A stretch of DNA of 64,000 nucleotides. Source: RGIG7111 sp036839975. GTDB taxonomy: Bacteria > Bacillota > Clostridia > Peptostreptococcales > Anaerovoracaceae. The stretch covers positions 1 through 64,000 of the forward strand of contig DAISVU010000003.1 of assembly GCA_036839975.1 (NCBI GenBank), in the 5' to 3' direction. Made by a program: the position numbers and the translations under genes. Under the pieces are notes generated by a model. That model saw only the letters and a list, made by a program, of their open reading frames with translations. It searched no databases and had not been told where the DNA came from. Every line of letters starts with the position of its first letter. Position 1 is the first letter of the stretch. Below are positions 8,253 through 16,474 of this stretch, in pieces.

Positions 8253-9477
8253 TTGGCTGTGCTCCTCCTTCTTTTTCCTGTTTCTGTATAGCGCGTATCT
8301 TCAGAGGCAGTGAGAAGAGATTGATGAATCCTTCCGAATCGCTCTGGTTGTATACATCGTCTTTACTGAACGTGGCAAATTCTTCGCTGTAGAGGGAATT
8401 TTCCGACTTGCGTCCCACTGCTGTCGCCGAGCCTTTATAAAGTTTCATGCGTACAGTGCCTGTAACCAGTTCTTGTGTAGAATCCACAAATGCGGATATC
8501 GCCTCCCTTAAAGGAGTATACCACAGTCCATCATAAAGGAGCTGTGCGAATTTCTGTGAAACGATATTTTTGTATTGTGTAGTGTCTCTATCAAGTATTA
8601 ATTTTTCGAGCGCTCTGTGAGCTGTGAAGAGGATTGTGCCGCCGGGGGTCTCATAAACACCTCTTGATTTCATGCCTACGAGTCGGTTCTCAATGATATC
8701 AACAGTGCCTACGCCATTTGATGAGCCGAGGGTGTTGAGCACTGTAAGCAATTCAACAGGGCTTAGATGATCGCCGTTTACAGAAACAGGGATGCCTTTT
8801 TCAAAGTCTATTTCCACATATGTTTTTTTATCAGGTGCTTTTTCCGGAGGAACGCTCAGTACATGAATTGTATCATAATGTTCATTCCATGGATCTTCAA
8901 GTTCGCCGCCTTCATGTGAGATATGCCATATGTTTTCATCTCGGCTGTAAATCTTCGCTTCACTCTGTGCAATAGGTATGTTATGAGCCGAGGCATACTC
9001 AAGCAGATCTTGTCTTGACTCAAAGTCCCAGAATCTCCATGGCGCTATGATTTTTATAGCCGGATCGAGAGCTTTGATGGTGGTTTCAAATCTTACCTGG
9101 TCATTGCCTTTGCCTGTGCAGCCGTGGCAGATATAATATGCGCCTTCCTCCTGTGCCACTTCAACGAGCTTTTTGGCCATCAGAGGTCTTGCCATTGAAG
9201 TACCGAGCATATATTCGTCTTCATATATGGCATCCGCTTTTAGAGCGGGCCAGATGAAATCGGTGATGAATTCTTCCCGGATGTCGAGCGCATAGGCTTT
9301 ATAAGCCCCGGTGTTCAGAGCCTTCTGCTTTATTGCTTCGAAATCATCCTTCTGCCCTGCATTACAGCATACTGCTATAACTTCATAATTGTAATTTTCG
9401 ATTATCCATGGGATGATGACTGATGTATCCAGACCTCCCGAATAAGCTAATACGACTTTTTCTTTGTTTTCAGCCAT
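8203..9477 (-). CDS. argG: Argininosuccinate synthase
   Basis: This enzyme joins citrulline and aspartate using ATP to form argininosuccinate. The 424-residue protein has the PP-loop AYSGGLDTSV at residues 10-19, the CHGCTGKGNDQVRFE motif and SRDENIWHISHEGGELEDP, all diagnostic for ArgG. It is slightly longer than many homologues, with an extended glutamate- and lysine-rich tail that overlaps argH. It is the promoter-proximal gene of argGH. The promoter region carries several sites resembling the arginine repressor operator, so arginine repression is inferred. Confidence 0.95.
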   Translation of the reverse strand: MAENKEKVVLAYSGGLDTSVIIPWIIENYNYEVIAVCCNAGQKDDFEAIKQKALNTGAYKAYALDIREEFITDFIWPALKADAIYEDEYMLGTSMARPLMAKKLVEVAQEEGAYYICHGCTGKGNDQVRFETTIKALDPAIKIIAPWRFWDFESRQDLLEYASAHNIPIAQSEAKIYSRDENIWHISHEGGELEDPWNEHYDTIHVLSVPPEKAPDKKTYVEIDFEKGIPVSVNGDHLSPVELLTVLNTLGSSNGVGTVDIIENRLVGMKSRGVYETPGGTILFTAHRALEKLILDRDTTQYKNIVSQKFAQLLYDGLWYTPLREAISAFVDSTQELVTGTVRMKLYKGSATAVGRKSENSLYSEEFATFSKDDVYNQSDSEGFINLFSLPLKIRAIQKQEKEGGAQPNEALERKVLKGGDFIR

Positions 9478-9531
9478 TTTACGCCTCCTGTAATATTTTT
9501 TGATTTGAGTTTTATTTTAGGTGTTTTGTCC

Positions 9532-9658
9532 AATGTATAAAAATGTAGATACAAGTGTAATTATACACGTTTTACGTATAAATTCAAGAGTTTTTTTGTA
9601 TTAATGTATAAAATTCCAGAAAAAAACATTTACATCGGATAAAAAATGTATAAGCGTA
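9532..9658. promoter_or_regulatory. Cluster of ARG-box-like operators upstream of argG
   Basis: Four related AT-rich sites carry a (A)TGTATAAAA-type core: AATGTATAAAAATGTA (9532-9547), ACGTATAAATTC (9574-9585), AATGTATAAAATTC (9603-9616) and AATGTATAAGCGTA (9645-9658). They resemble ArgR/AhrC boxes (consensus near TGAATAAAAATTCA) and flank or overlap the argG promoter. The match is by eye and the background is AT-rich, so this is inference. Otherwise the 9478-9798 gap has no gene. Confidence 0.45.
9560..9587 (-). promoter_or_regulatory. Promoter of argGH
   Basis: Read on the minus strand, TTGAAT (9587 to 9582), a 16-nt spacer and a perfect TATAAT (9565 to 9560) stand about 83 nt before the argG start codon. 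Confidence 0.6.
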
Positions 9659-9798
9659 TATCATTAAGTAATAAGGATACAAAATCTGTATCAATTACTG
9701 GAATAAGCGTAGCGGATAGTGTAAAATAAATCTGTATAGGTAAATGTTTATAGATAATGACAGTTATTATAATAGTGAGATCCGGGAGATATTATTGA

Positions 9799-11046
9799 AT
9801 GAAGCGTTTAAAGCTGGATGAAAATCAAAAAAAATGGGGAAAGACCATATTCTTGTCACTTGGCGGTGTCGTTATTCTGTGTTTTCTGCTGTCCGAATCG
9901 GCAGCGATAGGGTCGTTTTTAGGCAAGCTCAGTGATATACTGAAACCGTTCGTATATGGAATGGTATTTGCATATCTTTTATGTCCTATGTACAACTTTT
10001 TCATGAGGAAGTTTCTTGTGGGACTGGAGGCGAGAGAGAAGCCTTTGAAAAATGCTATAGGTGTCTCAAAAGTGCTGTCTTCAACAATTACCATGCTGGC
10101 ATTTTGCGCTATCATAGTGGGTGTAGTATGGATGATCATACCGAGCTTGATATCTTCGCTGGGAACATTGGGAGAGAATATTTCTGAGACCGCAAGGAAG
10201 ACCTCTAAATGGGCGACTGAAAATGCTGAAAAAATTCCGGCTTTCCAGAAAGCACTGCAAAGCTGGGTGGAAAATCTGGGAACACACATTACAAATCTTG
10301 TACATGATAAACTGCTTCCGCAGTATGACAGCATTGCAGCGACTGTATCTGCAGGTCTTATGGGCGTTCTTGAATTTTTTAAGAACTTCTTCGTAGGTGT
10401 TATCATATGTGTATATTTCTTAAACAGCAAAGAAATATTTGCGGCACAGTGTAAAAAGCTTGCTCTCGTCATATTGAATGAAGAGAGAGCAAAAGGGCTT
10501 TTAAACGGCGCGAGGTACACAAACCTCCAGTTTGGAAAATTCATAAACGGAAAACTGATCGACTCTCTTATAATAGGTATCATATGTTTTATATTTATGA
10601 CGATATTCAGATGGGATTATGCACTTCTGATAAGCTGTATAATAGGCGTTACAAATATCATACCGTTCTTCGGGCCTTTCATAGGTGCTATACCGTCGAT
10701 ATTGTTGCTATTGATAGTAGACCCTATGCAGGCTCTTTACTTTACAATCTTCATACTGGTGCTGCAACAGGTGGATGGAAGTATTATAGGACCGAAGATA
10801 CTCGGAGAAACTACGGGACTGTCGAGTTTTTGGGTTATGTTTGCCATCCTCGTAGGAGGAGGTCTTTTCGGGTTTGCAGGGATGATCCTTGGTATTCCAA
10901 TCTTTGCGGTCATATATGCGTATGCGACCAAGGGCGTAAATAAGCAGCTGGCAAATAAAGGCTACTCAATAGATCTAAACGATTATAAGGTGGATCAGTA
11001 TAGGCATCCGCCTGAAAAAAAGAAAAAAAATGATATTCATATATAA
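9799..11046 (+). CDS. AI-2E family transporter
   Basis: This 415-residue polytopic membrane protein belongs to the AI-2E/YdiK/TqsA superfamily. Paired N-terminal helices (about 15-60) are followed by a helix at 75-100, a long soluble coiled region (about 105-180) and five or six C-terminal helices. The conserved FINGKLIDSLIIGIICFIF, IPFFGPFIGAIPS and ILGIPIFAVIYAY segments match the family. Members have been implicated in autoinducer-2 export and in cation/proton antiport, so the substrate is open. The ATG has only a weak ribosome site. A TATAAT lies 26 nt upstream with a poor -35. murB follows after 19 nt. Confidence 0.85.
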   Translation: MKRLKLDENQKKWGKTIFLSLGGVVILCFLLSESAAIGSFLGKLSDILKPFVYGMVFAYLLCPMYNFFMRKFLVGLEAREKPLKNAIGVSKVLSSTITMLAFCAIIVGVVWMIIPSLISSLGTLGENISETARKTSKWATENAEKIPAFQKALQSWVENLGTHITNLVHDKLLPQYDSIAATVSAGLMGVLEFFKNFFVGVIICVYFLNSKEIFAAQCKKLALVILNEERAKGLLNGARYTNLQFGKFINGKLIDSLIIGIICFIFMTIFRWDYALLISCIIGVTNIIPFFGPFIGAIPSILLLLIVDPMQALYFTIFILVLQQVDGSIIGPKILGETTGLSSFWVMFAILVGGGLFGFAGMILGIPIFAVIYAYATKGVNKQLANKGYSIDLNDYKVDQYRHPPEKKKKNDIHI

Positions 11047-11065
11047 ATAGACAGGAGGAAAAGAA

Positions 11066-11980
11066 GTGAAGGAACTCCTTAAAAAATTAGAGGGAAAACT
11101 TCCTGAAAATGAGATCGTAAAAGATGCAGATATGAAGCGTTATACTTCTTTTAAGGCAGGTGGAAAAGCTGATGTGCTTGTGATGCCTGAAACACAAGAA
11201 GAATTAATGTATCTGCTACAGGCTGTGAATGCGGCAGATGTGTCTTATATGATAATGGGAAATGGTACAAATATTCTAGTCAGGGATGGCGGCTATAGAG
11301 GTGTCATCATAAAACTTGGCGATGCGTTCAGTTATGTTACGGTCGACGGTGAAAGATTGACAGCGGGCTGTGGAACGCTTATGGCGCAGGTGGCTTCTGA
11401 AGCTTTGGCACACGGCCTTGCCGGATTTGAATTTGCAAGCGGTATACCCGGAAGTATAGGCGGCGCTTCGTTTATGAATGCGGGGGCATATGGCGGCGAG
11501 ATGGTTCAGATACTTGAAAAAGTTAAAGTGATCTCTAAAGATGGAAGCAGGATGTTTACAATGACAAATAAAGAGCTGGAGTTCGGATACAGGTACAGCC
11601 GGTTATATGAAACATGCTATGTCGTTGTGAGCGTTACACTTAAACTTTTGAAAGATGACCCCGATCGCATAAAGGCGAAAATGAAAGAACTTACAGATAA
11701 GCGCAATTTGAAACAACCGGTCGACAAGCCGAGCGCGGGCAGCTTCTTTAAAAGACCGCCGGGGTATTACGCCGGGAAGCTTATACAGGACGCGGGACTT
11801 AAAGGCCTGTCTGTCGGAGGTGCACAGGTATCGGAACTTCACAGCGGTTTTATACTCAATACAGGCAATGCTACAGCAACGGATATAATACAGCTTATGG
11901 ATGTAGTCAGGTGTACGGTTAAAGATAAGTTTGGAGTTGAACTGATACCTGAAGTAAGGATAATCGGAGAAGACAAATGA
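11066..11980 (+). CDS. murB: UDP-N-acetylenolpyruvoylglucosamine reductase
   Basis: This is the FAD enzyme that reduces the enolpyruvyl group of UDP-GlcNAc-enolpyruvate with NADPH, making UDP-MurNAc for peptidoglycan. The 304-residue protein shows the FAD-binding GNGTNILVRDGG loop, the ASGIPGSIGGASFMNAGAYGG segment, and PSAGSFFKRP with the catalytic serine, ending in the conserved PEVRIIG. The start is GTG, preceded by GGAGGAAAAG. Its stop overlaps the next start as ATGA, indicating an operon with the PHP protein, rapZ and whiA. Confidence 0.95.
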   Translation: MKELLKKLEGKLPENEIVKDADMKRYTSFKAGGKADVLVMPETQEELMYLLQAVNAADVSYMIMGNGTNILVRDGGYRGVIIKLGDAFSYVTVDGERLTAGCGTLMAQVASEALAHGLAGFEFASGIPGSIGGASFMNAGAYGGEMVQILEKVKVISKDGSRMFTMTNKELEFGYRYSRLYETCYVVVSVTLKLLKDDPDRIKAKMKELTDKRNLKQPVDKPSAGSFFKRPPGYYAGKLIQDAGLKGLSVGGAQVSELHSGFILNTGNATATDIIQLMDVVRCTVKDKFGVELIPEVRIIGEDK

Positions 11981-12771
11981 TCCGGCAGGGGATTGATGAA
12001 GATATAAAAAAAATGGCAGATTCATATATGATGACAGAGGATCTGCATACACATACGCTGTATTCAAAGGGGCGCTTTAAAAAGCATGCTACCGGAACCA
12101 TAGAGGAAAATGTGCAAGCGGCCTTCGAAAGGGGTTTAGAGGGGGTAGCCATTACCGAGCATGGTCCGGAGCATATATTTTACGGTATGGATAGAAAAAA
12201 ATTGCCTGAGATGAGAGAAGAAATATGCCGTTTAAGACCTTTGTATCCGAAACTGAAAATATTTTTAAGTGTTGAAGCAGATATCTATAATAAGGGATAC
12301 GGTCTTGACGTCAGACCGGAAGAGGCGGGGAATTATGATTTTATTATTGCCGGATATCATTTTGGGACTCGGGACGCATGCTGTGTATCAAACTGGATAG
12401 CGGCCAAGACAGGCTCAAGGCGCATGGCAAAGAAGCTCGCATTTAAAAATACTGATATGATCATAAAGGCGCTTTATGAAAATGATATCAAAGTGCTTAC
12501 ACATCCCGGAGACAAAGCTTTTGTACATATGGATCAGATAGCAAAGGCATGTGCGGATACCAATACGCTAATGGAGATAAGCACGTGGCATGCGCACCTT
12601 ACGGTAGATGAAATTAAAACAGCCTCAAAAGAAGATGTCAATTTTATTATAAGCAGCGATGCGCATAAGCCGGAAAGAGTGGGAACGTTTAAGGGCGGCT
12701 TGGTTCGTGCATTTAAAGCGGCACTGGATCCGGAAAGGATCGTAAATATAAGGCGCATAGAAGAACAGTAG
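11977..12771 (+). CDS. PHP domain phosphoesterase-like protein
   Basis: This 264-residue protein has the polymerase-and-histidinol-phosphatase fold. Metal-binding motifs are DLHTHT (about residues 19-24), AITEHGPEH (about 54-62), a middle TGSRRMAKK...LTHPGD section and the C-terminal SSDAHKPE. A hydrolytic metal-dependent phosphatase or phosphodiesterase is expected; the substrate is unknown. A PHP gene next to murB and rapZ is a recurrent arrangement in Clostridia. Translational coupling to murB is suggested by the 4-nt overlap. Confidence 0.85.
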   Translation: MIRQGIDEDIKKMADSYMMTEDLHTHTLYSKGRFKKHATGTIEENVQAAFERGLEGVAITEHGPEHIFYGMDRKKLPEMREEICRLRPLYPKLKIFLSVEADIYNKGYGLDVRPEEAGNYDFIIAGYHFGTRDACCVSNWIAAKTGSRRMAKKLAFKNTDMIIKALYENDIKVLTHPGDKAFVHMDQIAKACADTNTLMEISTWHAHLTVDEIKTASKEDVNFIISSDAHKPERVGTFKGGLVRAFKAALDPERIVNIRRIEEQ

Positions 12772-12834
12772 ATATAAGCAAAAGGCAGACTGAATGACGG
12801 TAATGTTATAAATGATATATGATAGAGGTGACTC

Positions 12835-13683
12835 ATGAATATTGTAATAGTTTCAGGAATGTCGGGTTCGGGCAAGACTCAGGCTTCGCATGCGCTGGAA
12901 GATTTGGGTTATTACTGTATAGATAATATGCCTCCTAAACTTATAAAAAATTTTATTGATCTGACGGATGAGCAGAACAGCGAAGTCGAAAAGGCCGCAT
13001 TTATAATTGATGTCAGAGGCGGTGCACTTCTTAACGATATCAAAGAAGTACTTAGAGAGATCGAAAAAGACAAGATACCTCATAAAATTATCTTTCTTGA
13101 AGCTTCGGATAAGCAACTTATACAACGTTACAGCGAGACGCGCAGGATACATCCGCTGGCTGTAGAGGGCAGCACTGCCGATGGCATACGTAAAGAGCGA
13201 GAAAGACTGGAAAAACTGCGTTCCGAGGCTGATTTCATAATAGACACATCAAACATGAAGCCGGCTGATCTTTATAGGCAAATAAAAGGGATGTTTTCTG
13301 CGGAAAGAAAACTGGATGATTTTGCAATACATATTTCTTCCTTTGGATATAAAAATGGCATACCTTTAGGTGCGGATTTTGTTATAGATGTAAGATTTGT
13401 TCCAAATCCGTATTATATTCCGGAACTTAAGCATCTTACCGGAAATGATAAAGCGGTATCAGATTATGTTCTCAAGCAGAAGGCAACTGAGGAATTTATA
13501 ACAAGGATGAATGATATGCTGATAAAACTCATCCCTTATTACCTTAACGAAGGAAAGTATCATCTGAATGTAGCATTCGGATGTACAGGCGGTCAGCACA
13601 GATCAGTTGCGATAGCCAATGAGATGGGAAGAGTGCTTGAAGCTGAAGGCAAAAATGTTACAGTGAAGCACAGAGACAGCTGA
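12835..13683 (+). CDS. rapZ: RNase adapter protein RapZ (YvcJ-type P-loop protein)
   Basis: This is a nucleotide-binding protein of 282 residues. The N-terminal kinase-like domain has Walker A GMSGSGKT (about 7-14) and the IDNMPP segment. The C-terminal domain has DVRFVPNPYYIPEL and FGCTGGQHRSVAIANE, both diagnostic of the family. In enterobacteria RapZ guides RNase E to GlmZ to control amino-sugar synthesis. In Firmicutes YvcJ acts in a pathway linked to competence and the wall, and RNA adaptor function is not established there. GAGGTGAC precedes the ATG. whiA follows 9 nt later, with no yvcK between. Confidence 0.93.
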   Translation: MNIVIVSGMSGSGKTQASHALEDLGYYCIDNMPPKLIKNFIDLTDEQNSEVEKAAFIIDVRGGALLNDIKEVLREIEKDKIPHKIIFLEASDKQLIQRYSETRRIHPLAVEGSTADGIRKERERLEKLRSEADFIIDTSNMKPADLYRQIKGMFSAERKLDDFAIHISSFGYKNGIPLGADFVIDVRFVPNPYYIPELKHLTGNDKAVSDYVLKQKATEEFITRMNDMLIKLIPYYLNEGKYHLNVAFGCTGGQHRSVAIANEMGRVLEAEGKNVTVKHRDS

Positions 13684-13692
13684 GGAGGAAAA

Positions 13693-14634
13693 ATGTCATT
13701 TTCTTCAGATACCAAAAATGAACTTTCAAGAACAGTGCCTGAAAAGAAGTGTTGCATGCTTGCTGAAATCGCCGGGTTTATCAGAGTCTCCGGCAGTATA
13801 AGGCTGGTAGGCGGAGGAAGGTTTAAAATAGTTACATCGACCGATAATGCAGCGGTTGCAAGACATTATAAAAAGATGATAAAAGCGTATTTTAAAGTGG
13901 ATGCCGGACTTGAGGTGGTACAGAGTACCTCACTTAAAAAAGGGCGTTCATATTTTATTACGATCGGACCTGACAAGCTGAGTGAACAGATACTTCGTGA
14001 AACAGGAATACTGATGGTCAGGGAAGGAATGAACTATATAAGTGATGGCATATATGAGGGGATAACCAAGACCAAGTGTTGCAGAAAAGCTTATTTAAAA
14101 GGTCTGTTTTTGGGGTCGGGTTCGATAACGAATCCGGAGAGAGATTATCATTTTGAGATAGTTGCCTCAACTGAAGTGCTTGCAAATGACATAAAGAGAC
14201 TTATTAATACATTTATTGATATTCATGCAAAATGCATAAAGAGAAAGAATACATATATAACGTATGTAAAGGATAAAGGTCAGATAAGTGATATACTTGC
14301 GATAATAGGCGCACATTCACAATATTTTGTGTTTGAAGACGTTGTACTGACTAAAGAAATGCGTAATGCTGCAAACCGGCAGAGCAACTGTGACCAGGCA
14401 AATATTGACAAAGCGCTTGCCACATCAGTCAAACAGATAACCTACATTAAAAAGATTTCAGAATTAAAAGGGCTGAAATCACTGCCTGAAAAGCTTAGAG
14501 CTGTGGCACTTTTAAGATTGGAAAATCCAGAGGCAACGCTGTCTGAGCTTGGGGAAATGATGGATCCCCCTATCAAGAAATCCGGTATGAACAAGAGAAT
14601 GAAAAAGATTGAAGAAATAGCGGAGAAGCTTTAA
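13693..14634 (+). CDS. whiA: DNA-binding protein WhiA
   Basis: This 313-residue protein is built from a degenerate LAGLIDADG homing-endonuclease-like domain (about 20-200), including KAYLKGLFLGSGSITNP, and a C-terminal helix-turn-helix (about 255-310) with ATLSELGEMM and the conserved SGMNKRMKKIEEIA end. WhiA controls sporulation-septation genes in actinobacteria. In Firmicutes it binds DNA and affects division and chromosome segregation. TGAGGAGG precedes the ATG. Its position right after rapZ is normal, although yvcK usually separates the two. Confidence 0.95.
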   Translation: MSFSSDTKNELSRTVPEKKCCMLAEIAGFIRVSGSIRLVGGGRFKIVTSTDNAAVARHYKKMIKAYFKVDAGLEVVQSTSLKKGRSYFITIGPDKLSEQILRETGILMVREGMNYISDGIYEGITKTKCCRKAYLKGLFLGSGSITNPERDYHFEIVASTEVLANDIKRLINTFIDIHAKCIKRKNTYITYVKDKGQISDILAIIGAHSQYFVFEDVVLTKEMRNAANRQSNCDQANIDKALATSVKQITYIKKISELKGLKSLPEKLRAVALLRLENPEATLSELGEMMDPPIKKSGMNKRMKKIEEIAEKL

Positions 14635-14655
14635 CAGGTTATTATTGAAAGCGGT

Positions 14656-16194
14656 ATGGAATTAAAAAAAGTATGCATTATGAAACGGGCGATGAAAATG
14701 GAGAATGTGACGTTTGAAAAAGGACAGGAAGTAAATGTAAACATTACAGATATGACTGATAGTGGTCAGGGTATTGGAAGGGCCAATGGCTTGGCTGTTT
14801 TTGTGCCCGGTACAGTGGTCGGAGATGAAGTAACAGCAAAGATTACAAAGGTCAAGAAAAATTATGCTTTTTCTGAACTGATATACATATTTAAATCTTC
14901 TGTAAATAGAATTAAAAGCGAATGCATCTATGCTGAAACGTGTGGCGGATGTACGTTAAACTTGCTCAATTACACCGGTCAGGTGCAATTGAAGGAAGCG
15001 CAGATAAGGCAAAAGCTGATTAGAATCGGCGGTCTGCAATCGCCATTGATAAGACCGATGGTAACTATGGATACGGGACTTAAAGGAGGTCCTGTAAGGT
15101 ACAGGAACAAAGGTATCTTTCCTGTGACAACGGGAGGTGTCATTACCAGAAAAGGCGGTATCATTGAAAATCTGGGTGAAGTCAGAATAGGTTTTTATCA
15201 GATGAAGAGCAGACATGTGGTGGACTGCACCGACTGTATGCTTCAATCAAAAGCCGCGATGGAGGCAGTAAAAGCTCTTAGAAAATTTATGAGTGAAGAT
15301 AATATAACAGCATGGGATCCCAAGTGGAAAAAGGGTCTTATACGTCATATAGTTGTAAAGACCGCTTTCGGAACCGGAGAGGTAATGATCGTTGTTGTTA
15401 TAAACGGGAAGGGGATTCCAAATATAGAAAAGCTTATCAGATATCTTGATGATGCCGTATATGATGTCGGATATTCGCTTGAAAGCGTTGCAATAAACAT
15501 AAATAATGAGGATACCGGTAAGATATTTGGTGATGAATGTATTATAGCTGCCGGAAAAGGCAGTATAAAGGAGAAAGTTGGCGATTTGATATTTGAAATA
15601 TCTCCACTTTCCTTCTATCAGGTTAATCCGTTACAAATGGAGAAAATGTACGATGTAATCAAAGAATATACGGCTTTGAGCGGCTCAGAGACAGTTTTGG
15701 ATCTTTACTGTGGAACGGGTACTATAAGTATCTGGCTTGCGAAGCATGCCGGATGTGTTATCGGCATAGAATCTGAAAAACAGGCGGTACTCGATGCAAA
15801 CAGGAACGCTGTCTTAAACGGGATAACAAATGCCGTATTTCTGCATGGAAGAGCAGAAATTAAACTAAAGGATCTTTTAGAGGGGAAAGCTGCAAAAGTC
15901 TGTTGTAACTCTGATAAATGGGATTTCAATAATACTTTGAAAGGCAGCTTGGCTTCTGTTGATGTCGCAGTGCTTGATCCGCCGCGAGCAGGGTGCAGAC
16001 CTGAACTGTTAAAAACAATTTCAGTGATAAAACCGGCTCGAATAGTATATGTGTCATGCGACCCTGCGACACTTGCACGCGATATAAAGATACTTACGGG
16101 ATATGGATACAGTTTTGTAGAAGCAACGCCTGTGGATATGTTTCCACGTACAGGGCATGTGGAGTGCGTAGTATTGATGTCAAGGGTTAAGTGA
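14656..16194 (+). CDS. rlmD: 23S rRNA (uracil-5-)-methyltransferase, RlmD/RlmCD type
   Basis: This is a TrmA-superfamily enzyme of 512 residues that methylates C5 of uracil in 23S rRNA using SAM. It has an N-terminal TRAM domain (about 20-75), an iron-sulfur cysteine cluster beginning CIYAETCGGC (about 90-99), the SAM loop LDLYCGTGTISIW, DPPRAGCRPEL and the catalytic YVSCDPATLARD. It is longer than the usual 450-460 residues; part of the excess is an insert near residues 410-430. The start is uncertain: ATG at 14656, 14680, 14692 and 14698 all lie ahead of the TRAM domain and none has a strong ribosome site. Firmicutes RlmCD can modify two uracils, so the exact target is open. Confidence 0.85.
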   Translation: MELKKVCIMKRAMKMENVTFEKGQEVNVNITDMTDSGQGIGRANGLAVFVPGTVVGDEVTAKITKVKKNYAFSELIYIFKSSVNRIKSECIYAETCGGCTLNLLNYTGQVQLKEAQIRQKLIRIGGLQSPLIRPMVTMDTGLKGGPVRYRNKGIFPVTTGGVITRKGGIIENLGEVRIGFYQMKSRHVVDCTDCMLQSKAAMEAVKALRKFMSEDNITAWDPKWKKGLIRHIVVKTAFGTGEVMIVVVINGKGIPNIEKLIRYLDDAVYDVGYSLESVAININNEDTGKIFGDECIIAAGKGSIKEKVGDLIFEISPLSFYQVNPLQMEKMYDVIKEYTALSGSETVLDLYCGTGTISIWLAKHAGCVIGIESEKQAVLDANRNAVLNGITNAVFLHGRAEIKLKDLLEGKAAKVCCNSDKWDFNNTLKGSLASVDVAVLDPPRAGCRPELLKTISVIKPARIVYVSCDPATLARDIKILTGYGYSFVEATPVDMFPRTGHVECVVLMSRVK

Positions 16195-16226
16195 AAAAGG
16201 GCGTAGAAGCGTTGATTTCAAGGGAT

Positions 16227-16246
16227 TCCCGGGTTTCGGCCCGGGA
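16227..16246 (+). terminator. GC-rich hairpin after the rRNA methyltransferase
   Basis: TCCCGGG at 16227-16233 pairs with CCCGGGA at 16240-16246 around a TTTCGG loop, in an otherwise AT-rich region. The T-run after it is poor (TTCAGTTTATT), so it may be a weak terminator or the edge of the repeat region that follows. Confidence 0.5.
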
Positions 16247-16257
16247 TTCAGTTTATT

Positions 16258-16383
16258 GATAAGTTCTGTCAAACACTACCCATGATAAGTTCGGTCAAAG
16301 GGATAGTAGAGTGGATAGAACTGAAAAACGGGGTAGTGGAGTTGACAAAGCTACTTTTTGGGTAGTGGAGTTGATAAAACTGC
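16258..16383. repeat. Degenerate direct and inverted repeats at the island edge
   Basis: A 16-bp unit GATAAGTTCTGTCAAA (16258-16273) recurs with one change at 16284-16299. A second unit, GGGTAGTGGAGTTGACAAAG (16331-16350), recurs at 16360-16379 with two changes and more weakly at 16300-16319. The two unit types are inverted relative to each other: TGTCAAACACTACCC at 16267-16281 mirrors GGGTAGTGGAGTTGACA. Multiple terminal repeats of this kind are typical of insertion-sequence ends, but no transposase is present, so I read it as a scar. Confidence 0.5.
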
Positions 16384-16401
16384 TTTTGGAAGAATACGTT
16401 G

Positions 16402-16430
16402 TTTACGATGATCATAATCTTTGTTATAAT
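16402..16430 (+). promoter_or_regulatory. Extended -10 promoter of the methyltransferase-McrBC operon
   Basis: TTTACG at 16402-16407, a 17-nt spacer and TATAAT at 16425-16430, directly preceded by TGT, form an extended -10 promoter 44 nt before the start codon. A methyltransferase with its own helix-turn-helix could repress here; that is inference. Confidence 0.6.
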
Positions 16431-16474
16431 GATTAAGAAGTTAAGCATTTTTTAATATACGAAGGAGACAATTT

